Assembly (NCBI RefSeq): GCF_008033135.1
Contig: NZ_CP041335.1
Coordinates: forward strand, 3,353,925 to 3,417,924
Direction: 5' to 3'
Source of the DNA: Chitinolyticbacter meiyuanensis
Lineage (GTDB): Bacteria; Pseudomonadota; Gammaproteobacteria; Burkholderiales; Chitinibacteraceae
Length of the DNA: 64,000 nt
This document shows, in pieces, positions 56,840-64,000 of this stretch; the first letter of the stretch is position 1; each line of letters opens with the position of its first letter. The notes under the pieces are model-generated. The model searched no databases. It saw only the letters and a list, made by a program, of their open reading frames with translations, and was not told where the DNA came from. The position numbers and the translations under genes are program-made.

Positions 56840-57661
56840 ATGCTCGTACGCCGTATCCTGCCCGCGCTGGCCTGCGCACTGCTGTCTCAGGCCGCGCTTG
56901 CCATCCCCACCACGCTCGATGCCGGCCAGGTCACCGTCGATTTCGACGCCGACCTGTTCAACTTCGGCATCGACTACTACGACTACGGCTACACCAGCTA
57001 CATCGATCCGAACAGCCTCGGCTACAGCGCATCCAGCAACGGCGTGAAGATCGATTTCGGCAACCAGATGGCGCTGTACGACTACGCCACCAATGAAAGC
57101 GATCCGCTGTTGCCGGTGCATGGCTTCTTCGACGCCGGCTTCTCCTTCAACGCCAAGCCCGGCCATCGCATCGTCGGCTACACCATCGATTTCGCCGGCA
57201 GTTACAACACCGAATATCCGGGCGGTGTCGGCATGGGGGTCGATGGCGTGGGCTGGGGCAGCTACAGCACCGGCTCGGGCTCGTTCGTGCAGCAGCTGCA
57301 CCACGCCGATTCCACCACGCCTGCACTGCGCGGCTCGCTCGAGGCCATGGGCGGCGTCGACTACGTGCAGGTGCAGATCGGTACCGAACTGATCCAAGTC
57401 GGCAGCGAATGGCAACAGGATCCGGGCTGCGTCGGCGAGCCCGATTGCCAGCTGATCGAGGTGCCGATCTTCGAGGAAGTGCCGATCTACATGTATCAGG
57501 GGGACCTCGGCGCGGCCGAGCTCTACCTGCAGAGCATCACCTTCAACGCCATCACCGCCCCGGTGCCAGAGCCCGAGACCTATGCCTTGCTGTTGGCCGG
57601 CGGCGGGCTCGTCGGCTGGGCCAGACGGCGCCAGATGCGGGCGAAACGGCAAGCGGGCTGA
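56840..57661 (+). CDS. PEP-CTERM sorting-domain protein
   Basis: A 273-residue secreted protein: signal peptide (MLVRRILPALACALLSQAALA), a beta-rich body with many Tyr, Gly and Asp (GIDYYDYGYTSYID) and a C-terminal VPEPETYALLLAGGGLVGWARRRQ, the PEP-CTERM signal with its hydrophobic helix and basic tail. In the established scheme an exosortase processes such proteins during export, and they serve in biofilm or extracellular polymer. No exosortase gene is in this window. Two Cys in DPGCVGEPDC may form a disulphide. Confidence 0.92.
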   Translation: MLVRRILPALACALLSQAALAIPTTLDAGQVTVDFDADLFNFGIDYYDYGYTSYIDPNSLGYSASSNGVKIDFGNQMALYDYATNESDPLLPVHGFFDAGFSFNAKPGHRIVGYTIDFAGSYNTEYPGGVGMGVDGVGWGSYSTGSGSFVQQLHHADSTTPALRGSLEAMGGVDYVQVQIGTELIQVGSEWQQDPGCVGEPDCQLIEVPIFEEVPIYMYQGDLGAAELYLQSITFNAITAPVPEPETYALLLAGGGLVGWARRRQMRAKRQAG

Positions 57662-57674
57662 GTGCTGCCACCGC

Positions 57675-57709
57675 AAAAAAAAAGGAGCGCCTGGCGCTCC
57701 TTTTTTTTT
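57675..57709. terminator. Strong bidirectional terminator between the PEP-CTERM gene and purL
   Basis: A9, a GGAGCGCC/GGCGCTCC stem with a very tight loop, and T9, between convergent genes. Confidence 0.92.
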
Positions 57710-57732
57710 GGCTTGCCAATCCAGGCCCGCGA

Positions 57733-60700
57733 TCAGCCCAACCAGCGCCGCGCGTTGCGGAACATGCGCAGCCACGGGCTGTCCTCGCCCCAGTGTTCCG
57801 GGTGCCAGGAGAGCTGCGTGGTACGGAATACGCGCTCCGGGTGCGGCATCATGATGCTGAAGCGGCCATCCGGCGTAGTCACACCCGCCACGCCCTTGGG
57901 GCTGCCGTTCGGGTTCATCGGGTAGGCTTCGGTCGGCTTGCCGTGGCTGTCGACATAGCGCATCGCCACGATGGCCTTCTTCAACTCGCCCTGCTGACCG
58001 AAGTTGGCAAAGCCCTCGCCGTGGCTCACCACCACCGGCAGCTTGCTGCCGGCCATGCCGCCAAAGAACAGCGACGGCGATTCCGGCAGCTCGACCATGG
58101 TCAGCCGCGCCTCGAACTGCTCACTCTGGTTACGGGTGAACTTCGGCCAGGCCTCCGCGCCCGGGATGATGCCGGCCAGGTTGGCCATCATCTGGCAACC
58201 ATTGCACACGCCGAGGCCAAAGGTATCGGCGCGATGGAAGAACGCGTCGAACTCGCTGCGCGCGCGCTCGTTGAACAGGATGCTCTTGGCCCAGCCTTCG
58301 CCGGCACCCAGCACATCGCCGTAGCTGAAACCACCGCAGGCCGCGAGGCCCTGGAAGTCGGCCAGGCTGACGCGCCCTGCGATCAGGTCGCTCATGTGCA
58401 CATCGACGGCGGTGAAGCCGGCGCGGGTGAACGCGGCGGCCATCTCGATCTGGCCGTTCACACCCTGCTCGCGCAGGATGGCGATCTTGGGGCTCACGCC
58501 GGTATTGATGAACGGCGCGGCAACGTTGTCACCCAGCTCGAACGTCGCTTGGGCGAACAGGCCCTTGTCGTGGCGATCCTCGATGCGGGCGAACTCGGCA
58601 TCGGCGCAGGCGGGGTTGTCGCGCAGGCGCTGGATACGCCAGCTGGTCTCGCTCCAGGCCTTCTGCAACTCGACCCGCGGCTCGTCCAGCAGCAGGCGGT
58701 TGCGTTTCTTGATCTTGAGGCGATCATCGTGGTTCAGGCTGCCGACCACGTGCAGCTCACTGCGGATGCCCACATTGGAGAACGCGGCGATCACGGCTGC
58801 CGTGTCGCTGCGCTTCACCTGCAGCACGGCGCCCAGTTCCTCGTTGAATAAGACGCCCATCACCCGGCCGTTCTCGCCACGCGCCACGTCCTCGGGCGAC
58901 AGCTCGTCTTCCTCGCGAGCACGGCGGCGGCGTTCGATGCAGACCTCGTCGATATCGAGCGACACGCCGACGCGGCTGGCGAACATCATTTCCGATACGG
59001 CGCCGATCAGGCCGCCATCCGAGCGATCGTGATAGGCAAGGATGCGCCCCTCGGCGTTGAGCTTCTGCACGGTGGCAAAGAACGATTTCAGATGCGGCAC
59101 GCTGACCACATCCGGCGCCCACTGGCCCACCTGCTTGTAGACCTGCGCCAGCGCCGAGCCGCCGAGGCGGCACTTGCCGTCGCCCAGGTCGATCAGGATC
59201 AGGTCGGTATCGAACTCGGGCTTGAGCACCGGGGTGAGCGTCTTTCTCACATCGGTGACCGGCGCGAAGGCCGAGACGATCAGCGACATCGGCGCGACCA
59301 CTTCCTTTTTCTGGCCGCCCTCTTCCCACACCGTCTTCATCGACAGCGAATCCTTACCCACCGGGATGGAGACGCCCAGTTCGCGGCACAGCTCGAGGCC
59401 GACGGCCTTGACCGTGTCGTAGAGGCGTGCGTCCTCGCCCGGGTGGCCGGCAGCTGCCATCCAGTTGGCGGACAGCTTCACATCGGAGAGCTTGGCGATC
59501 GGGGCCGCGGCGATATTGAGCAGCGACTCGGCCACGGCCATACGGCCCGACGCCGGCGCGTTCAAGAGCGCCAGCGGCGTGCGCTCGCCCATCGCCATCG
59601 CTTCGCCCTTGTAGGTGGCAAAGCCCATGGTGGTGACCGCGACATCGGCCAGCGGCACCTGCCACGGGCCGACCATCTGGTCGCGCGCGGTCATGCCGCC
59701 GACGGTACGGTCACCGATGGTGACGAGGAAGTTCTTGTTCGCCACCGTCGGCAGGCGCAGCACGCGGTACAACGATTCCTTGATGTCCAGCGCCGACGAA
59801 TCGAACACCTGCACTTCCGGCTTGATGCGTGCTACGTCGCGGGTCATCTTGGGCGGCTTGCCCAAAAGCACGTCCATCGGCATATCGACCGGCTGGTTGC
59901 CGAAGTACGGGTCTTCAACGGTGAGCTGCTTCTTGTCGGTGGTACGGCCGATGACGGCGAACGGGCAGCGCTCGCGCTCGCAGATCGCCTCGAAGGTCAG
60001 GAGGTCGGCTGGCGAGATGCCGAGCACGTAACGCTCCTGCGATTCGTTCGACCAGATTTCCTTGGGCGCCATGCCCGATTCCTCGATGTTGACCTTGCGC
60101 AGGTCGAACACCGCACCCATGCCGGCATCGTTCACCAGTTCCGGGAAGGCATTGGAGATGCCGCCGGCGCCGACATCGTGGATGGACTGGATCGGGTTCT
60201 TGGCGCCAAGCTGCCAGCAGCGATCAATCACTTCCTGGCAGCGACGCTGGATTTCCGGGTTGCCACGCTGCACCGAGTCGAAGTCGAGGTCGGCGGCGTT
60301 GGCGCCGGTCGCCATCGAGCTGGCGGCGCCGCCGCCCATGCCGATCAGCATGCCCGGACCGCCAAGCTGGATCAGCAGGCTGCCTTCGGGCAGCGCATTC
60401 TTGCCAACGTGGATGGCAGCGATATTGCCGAGGCCGCCCGCGATCATGATGGGCTTGTGATAGCCGCGGCGCGCGCCGTCGAAGCGTTCTTCGAAGGTAC
60501 GGAAGTAACCGGCAAGGTTGGGGCGACCGAATTCATTGTTAAACGCGGCGGCACCGATCGGGCCTTCGATCATGATGTCGAGCGCGGACGCAATGCGGTC
60601 CGGCTTGCCGTAGGCCGGGTCTTCCCACGGCTGGATCGCGCCGGGGATATTGAGGTTGGACACGGTGAAGCCGGCGAGGCCCGCCTTGGGCCGCGAACCG

Positions 60701-61683
60701 CGACCGGTAGCACCTTCATCGCGGATTTCGCCGCCCGAACCAGTGGCGGCGCCAGGGAACGGCGAGATCGCGGTCGGATGGTTGTGCGTTTCCACCTTCA
60801 TCAGGATGTGGGTCTGCTCGCGGTTGAAGCCATAGGCCTTACCATCCGCGGCCGGGTAGAAGCGCTCGATCTCGCCGCCCTCGATCACCGAGGCGTTGTC
60901 CGAATACGCGACCACCGTGCCTTCCGGCGCGGCCTTGTGCGTTTCGCGGATCATGCCGAACAGGCTGTGCGATTGCGCCTCGCCATCGATGACGAAATCG
61001 GCGTTGAAGATCTTGTGGCGGCAGTGCTCGGAATTGGCCTGCGCGAACATCGTGAGTTCGACGTCGGTCGGGTTGCGCCCCAACATGCCGAAGTTCTCTA
61101 CCAGGTAATCGATCTCGTCTTCGGACAGCGCGAGGCCGAAGTCGCGGTTGGCGGCTTCCAACGCGGCGCGACCGCCACCGAGCACGTCGACGCTGGTCAA
61201 CGGCTTGGGTTCGAAATGGCGGAACAGCTCGGCACCGGCGTCCAGGGTCTCGAACACCTGCTCGGTCATCCGGTCGTGGACCAGCGGGATCAGCAGGCTC
61301 TTCTCGGCGGTGGAGAGCGGTGAACCATCGGCCTTGCTGGCGTAGACCGCCATGCCGCGTTCGACGCGTGCCACGTGTGCCAGTCCACAGTGCTGAACAA
61401 TATCAGTCGCTTTGGACGCCCACGGCGAGATCGTGCCCAGTCGCGGCAACACCAGCAACAGCGCGCCCTGGGCCTCTGCCAGGCGGGCAGGCTCGCCGTA
61501 GCTCAGCACGCGCTCCAGCACCTGCTGCTGTGCTGCATCGAGCTGGCCGTCCGCCTCGATGAAGTGCCAGAACTCGGCGTAGAGCCTGGCGTTCACGCCT
61601 TGAGCCGACAACGCGGCCAGCAGTTTTTCGATGCGGAAAGCGGAAAGCGCAGTACCACCGCGCAGCTTGAGGACGTCAGCCAT
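57733..61683 (-). CDS. purL: Phosphoribosylformylglycinamidine synthase (long form)
   Basis: Converts FGAR to FGAM in purine synthesis, using glutamine and ATP. This 1316-residue single chain is the proteobacterial form: N-terminal PurS-like domain, linker, two AIRS-type halves ([68 protein letters not shown]) and a C-terminal glutaminase with the nucleophile in [12 protein letters not shown] and the catalytic His in [11 protein letters not shown]. The length is usual. It is the only gene of its transcript here and is divergent from the GH20 gene. Confidence 0.97.
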   Translation of the reverse strand: MADVLKLRGGTALSAFRIEKLLAALSAQGVNARLYAEFWHFIEADGQLDAAQQQVLERVLSYGEPARLAEAQGALLLVLPRLGTISPWASKATDIVQHCGLAHVARVERGMAVYASKADGSPLSTAEKSLLIPLVHDRMTEQVFETLDAGAELFRHFEPKPLTSVDVLGGGRAALEAANRDFGLALSEDEIDYLVENFGMLGRNPTDVELTMFAQANSEHCRHKIFNADFVIDGEAQSHSLFGMIRETHKAAPEGTVVAYSDNASVIEGGEIERFYPAADGKAYGFNREQTHILMKVETHNHPTAISPFPGAATGSGGEIRDEGATGRGSRPKAGLAGFTVSNLNIPGAIQPWEDPAYGKPDRIASALDIMIEGPIGAAAFNNEFGRPNLAGYFRTFEERFDGARRGYHKPIMIAGGLGNIAAIHVGKNALPEGSLLIQLGGPGMLIGMGGGAASSMATGANAADLDFDSVQRGNPEIQRRCQEVIDRCWQLGAKNPIQSIHDVGAGGISNAFPELVNDAGMGAVFDLRKVNIEESGMAPKEIWSNESQERYVLGISPADLLTFEAICERERCPFAVIGRTTDKKQLTVEDPYFGNQPVDMPMDVLLGKPPKMTRDVARIKPEVQVFDSSALDIKESLYRVLRLPTVANKNFLVTIGDRTVGGMTARDQMVGPWQVPLADVAVTTMGFATYKGEAMAMGERTPLALLNAPASGRMAVAESLLNIAAAPIAKLSDVKLSANWMAAAGHPGEDARLYDTVKAVGLELCRELGVSIPVGKDSLSMKTVWEEGGQKKEVVAPMSLIVSAFAPVTDVRKTLTPVLKPEFDTDLILIDLGDGKCRLGGSALAQVYKQVGQWAPDVVSVPHLKSFFATVQKLNAEGRILAYHDRSDGGLIGAVSEMMFASRVGVSLDIDEVCIERRRRAREEDELSPEDVARGENGRVMGVLFNEELGAVLQVKRSDTAAVIAAFSNVGIRSELHVVGSLNHDDRLKIKKRNRLLLDEPRVELQKAWSETSWRIQRLRDNPACADAEFARIEDRHDKGLFAQATFELGDNVAAPFINTGVSPKIAILREQGVNGQIEMAAAFTRAGFTAVDVHMSDLIAGRVSLADFQGLAACGGFSYGDVLGAGEGWAKSILFNERARSEFDAFFHRADTFGLGVCNGCQMMANLAGIIPGAEAWPKFTRNQSEQFEARLTMVELPESPSLFFGGMAGSKLPVVVSHGEGFANFGQQGELKKAIVAMRYVDSHGKPTEAYPMNPNGSPKGVAGVTTPDGRFSIMMPHPERVFRTTQLSWHPEHWGEDSPWLRMFRNARRWLG

Positions 61684-61995
61684 GGTTCGGATCCGAGGGG
61701 TCGCGAGGTAAGAACAGCGGCACGAGGCGAGGGCCGGGCACCGGAATCAGCAGCGCGTAATGATACCGGAAAGCCAGGAGCTGCTGGCGGCCGATGCCGG
61801 CAAAAGTCGCCGCACGGAACGAGGTTGCGGATATACGCTCGTGATGCCAACGCTTGTCGCTCGCAGCAAAATGGGCAAAACCGAGGCTGGCACCCCCCCG
61901 GCAATCGCACTACACTGTCAGCAATTCGTCGTTTTCTTACAGCGTTGCCGCTGGCCGCGCTGCCCCTGTCTACCTGCCTTGCATGGAGAAATCCG
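61684..61995. promoter_or_regulatory. Divergent promoter region between purL and the GH20 gene
   Basis: 312 bases without a convincing gene on either strand. A TACACT hexamer at 61911-61916 could be a -10 element for the hexosaminidase gene, with no good -35, and TATCAT on the minus strand (about 61760) could serve purL. A PurR-like operator was not recognised. From about 61924 the plus strand carries an in-frame hydrophobic extension of the downstream gene. Confidence 0.4.
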
Positions 61996-64000
61996 ATGAG
62001 CCGTCCCGCCGGATCGCAGCTGAAGCTCAGCTGGGAATGCGTTTCCAACCACTACGACGGCGACACCTTCCTCGCCCGCCTGACGCTGACCAACCACTCG
62101 GATGCGCCGTTGACGGGCACTGACTGGGCGCTGTATTTCAACACCTGCCGCAAGATCAAGCCGGAGACCGTGACAGGCGGCGTGGCGACCAGTCATGTGA
62201 ATGGCGATCTGTCCAAGCTCACGCCGACCGCCGAATTCGGCACGCTGGCGCCGGGTGAAACGCGGGTGATCGAGTACATCGGCATCTTCTGGGTGATCCA
62301 GGAAACCGACGCGCCACTGGGCTTCTATATCGTTTATGGCGACGGCAGCACCACGGCCCGCGCCGAGGCCATCGGTGATCCGACCATCGTGCCGTTCGTG
62401 CGCCCAGAGCAGCGTAATCGCTCGCTGGCCGACAAGGTGCCACTCGCCACGCCCGAATCGCGCTATGCCGACAACGAGCAGCTCACGCTGCTGCCGGCCG
62501 GCGAAGTCGGCAAGATCACCCCGACGCCGCTCGAAGCGAGCTACGGCAACGGCACGTTCGTGATCGATCGTGACACGCTGGTGGTGTTCCCGGCCGAGCT
62601 GGCCGCCGAAGCCGCCTTCCTGCGCCAGAGCCTGAAGGACCTGACCGGCGCCGATTTCCATGGCGCATCCGCCGGCAAAGGCATTGTGCTGAAGCTGGGC
62701 AAGATCGATGTCGCCGAGACCGGTGCGCTTGCCGAGGCCTATACGTTGGCGGTGAATGCTGGCGGCGTCGAGATCGTCGGCAATTCGCCGGCCGGCGTGT
62801 TCAACGGCATCCAGAGCCTGCGCCAGCTGCTGCCCGTTGCCGCCTGGACCAATCCGCAGGCCGTGCTCGCCGTGCCGCACGTGCAAGTGAAGGATGCGCC
62901 GCGCTTTGCCTATCGCGGCATGCACCTGGACGTGGGCCGCAATTTCTCGTCCAAGGAAACCGTGCTGCGCCTGCTGGATTGCATGGCGCTGTACAAGCTC
63001 AACCAGTTCCACTTCCACCTCACCGACGACGAAGGCTGGCGCCTGGAAATCCCGACGCTGCCCGAGCTCACCGAAATCGGCAGCAAGCGCGGCTTCACCA
63101 TCGACGAGCGTGACAACCTGGTGCCCTGCTTCGGCTCCGGCGCCGAGGTGGAAGGCTCGCATGGCACCGGCTACTACAGCCGTGCCGATTTCATCGAGAT
63201 CCTCAAGTTCGCCACCGCGCGCCATATCGAAGTGGTGCCTGAATTCGACGTGCCGGGCCACGCCCGCTCCGCCATCAAGGCAATGAATGTGCGCTACGAG
63301 CGCCTGGTGAAAGCCGGCAAGCAGGCCGAAGCCGAGCAGTATCTGCTCGCCGATTTCGATGACGCCTCGAAGTACGAATCGGTGCAGCTGTGGCACGACA
63401 ACGTGATCTGCATCGCGATGGAAGGCGGCTACAACTTCATCGAGACGGTGATCCGCGACGTGAAGGTGATGTACGACGAAGCCGGCGCACCGTGGACCAC
63501 GCTGCATACCGGCGGCGACGAAGTGCCGGCCGGCGCCTGGGAAGGCTCGCCGAAGTGCCAGGCCTTCATGCAGGCCAACAACCTGAAGAACACCCGCGAG
63601 CTGCTCGACTATTTCCTCGGCCGCTACCGCGACATCCTGAAGAAGTACAACCTGACCTTCGGCGGCTGGGAAGAAATTGCCCTCACCCACGAGCACGTGA
63701 ACGGCGCCAACGTCCACAAGCCCAACCCCAAGTTCGTCAATGCCAACTTCCAGCCCTATGTCTGGAACAACGTCTGGGGCTGGGGCCAGGAAGACTTCGC
63801 CTACCAGCTGGCCAACGCCGGCTACAAGGTGGTGTTGTGCAACGTCACCAACCTCTACTTCGATCTGGCCTACGAAAAGGACCCGAAGGAGCCCGGCTAC
63901 TACTGGGGTGGCTTCATCAACACCCGCAAGGCCTACGAATTCTGCCCGCTCGACATCTACACCACGGCCACGCTCAACCTGTTCGGCCATGACCTTGGCG
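61996..64000 (+). CDS. GH20 beta-N-acetylhexosaminidase (3' end outside window)
   Basis: Hydrolyses terminal GlcNAc from chitin oligomers. 668 codons are visible. In order: a CHB_HEX carbohydrate-binding-like N-terminal domain (about 10-165), the GH20b domain (about 175-300) and the GH20 TIM barrel from about 310. The barrel shows YRGMHLDVGRNF, NQFHFHLTDDEGWRLEI, VPEFDVPGHA and the catalytic Asp-Glu at residues 508-509 (HTGGDEVP). The ATG at 61996 has GGAG 7 bases upstream but gives no signal peptide; the codons before it, in frame, look like one (see finding). The overall design is that of Serratia-type chitobiase. Confidence 0.93.
   Translation, partial: MSRPAGSQLKLSWECVSNHYDGDTFLARLTLTNHSDAPLTGTDWALYFNTCRKIKPETVTGGVATSHVNGDLSKLTPTAEFGTLAPGETRVIEYIGIFWVIQETDAPLGFYIVYGDGSTTARAEAIGDPTIVPFVRPEQRNRSLADKVPLATPESRYADNEQLTLLPAGEVGKITPTPLEASYGNGTFVIDRDTLVVFPAELAAEAAFLRQSLKDLTGADFHGASAGKGIVLKLGKIDVAETGALAEAYTLAVNAGGVEIVGNSPAGVFNGIQSLRQLLPVAAWTNPQAVLAVPHVQVKDAPRFAYRGMHLDVGRNFSSKETVLRLLDCMALYKLNQFHFHLTDDEGWRLEIPTLPELTEIGSKRGFTIDERDNLVPCFGSGAEVEGSHGTGYYSRADFIEILKFATARHIEVVPEFDVPGHARSAIKAMNVRYERLVKAGKQAEAEQYLLADFDDASKYESVQLWHDNVICIAMEGGYNFIETVIRDVKVMYDEAGAPWTTLHTGGDEVPAGAWEGSPKCQAFMQANNLKNTRELLDYFLGRYRDILKKYNLTFGGWEEIALTHEHVNGANVHKPNPKFVNANFQPYVWNNVWGWGQEDFAYQLANAGYKVVLCNVTNLYFDLAYEKDPKEPGYYWGGFINTRKAYEFCPLDIYTTATLNLFGHDLG

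Noticed and set aside
59029..61323. 764-codon plus-strand frame inside purL
   Set aside because: purL covers it fully with canonical motifs; shadow frame.
61888..61905. Sigma-54-like TGGCAC upstream of the GH20 gene
   Set aside because: The -12 element TTGC is missing at the required distance.
61918..63990. 690-codon open frame on the minus strand opposite the GH20 gene
   Set aside because: High-GC shadow: the plus strand encodes clear GH20 motifs throughout and the minus translation has no recognisable domain and an unnatural His/Val/Gly bias.

Overview
The window is about 64 kb of a GC-rich (roughly 60-65%) Gram-negative chromosome. Gene content points to a betaproteobacterium, probably of the order Neisseriales. 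It includes a type VI secretion tip with an Rhs effector, a PilZ/HolB/Tmk/TatD block, Dxs/IspA/XseB, an exosortase-type PEP-CTERM protein and a long single-chain PurL. A GH20 hexosaminidase, a PIG-L deacetylase and a GlmS-like sugar isomerase would suit a chitin degrader (Chitinibacteraceae-like). This placement is inferred from gene content, not from a database search.

Layout. 1-8.9 kb: a VgrG spike (5' end outside the window), an Rhs polymorphic toxin with an AT-rich AHH-nuclease tip, a probable immunity gene, and a second small gene broken by one frameshift. 9.1-13.2 kb: a hybrid histidine kinase and an orphan lipoprotein. 13.3-16.0 kb: a metNIQ methionine importer. 16.0-19.2 kb: an HDOD protein, small membrane proteins and DUF2237. 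19.2-26.7 kb: a long minus-strand housekeeping run (MBL hydrolase, tatD, a small unknown gene, pilZ, holB, tmk, a small membrane protein, dxs, ispA, xseB). 26.8-36.7 kb: a GlmS-like protein without its glutaminase nucleophile, a GFA protein, a chemoreceptor, DUF808, MOSC, a YheT-type hydrolase, a phosphohexomutase and nadC. 36.7-37.8 kb: a short aromatic-rich leader ORF and attenuator-like hairpins before a tryptophanyl-tRNA-synthetase-like gene lacking KMSKS. 37.8-41.8 kb: a second TatD, TerC and DUF475 (convergent), and PIG-L.

41.9-44.65 kb is an AT-rich island bounded by inverted copies of a composite repeat. On the minus strand it carries a consensus-like promoter, a structured non-coding leader, an 81-aa small protein, an XRE regulator and a reverse transcriptase with retron hallmarks. 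I read it as a retron cassette, and it is the best candidate for an undescribed system in this window.

44.9-51.2 kb is a seven-gene minus-strand operon: ABC ATPase, DUF2306, ABC permease, LolA-like protein, outer-membrane barrel, LytS-type kinase and LytTR regulator. It looks like a self-regulated envelope transport unit. 51.3-57.7 kb holds a DnaQ/GIY-YIG fusion, an RlmK-like methyltransferase, coaD, a LivJ-like binding protein, DUF4870 and a PEP-CTERM protein. 57.7-61.7 kb is purL, and the window ends inside a GH20 hexosaminidase gene. No rRNA, tRNA, CRISPR array or transposase gene was seen.
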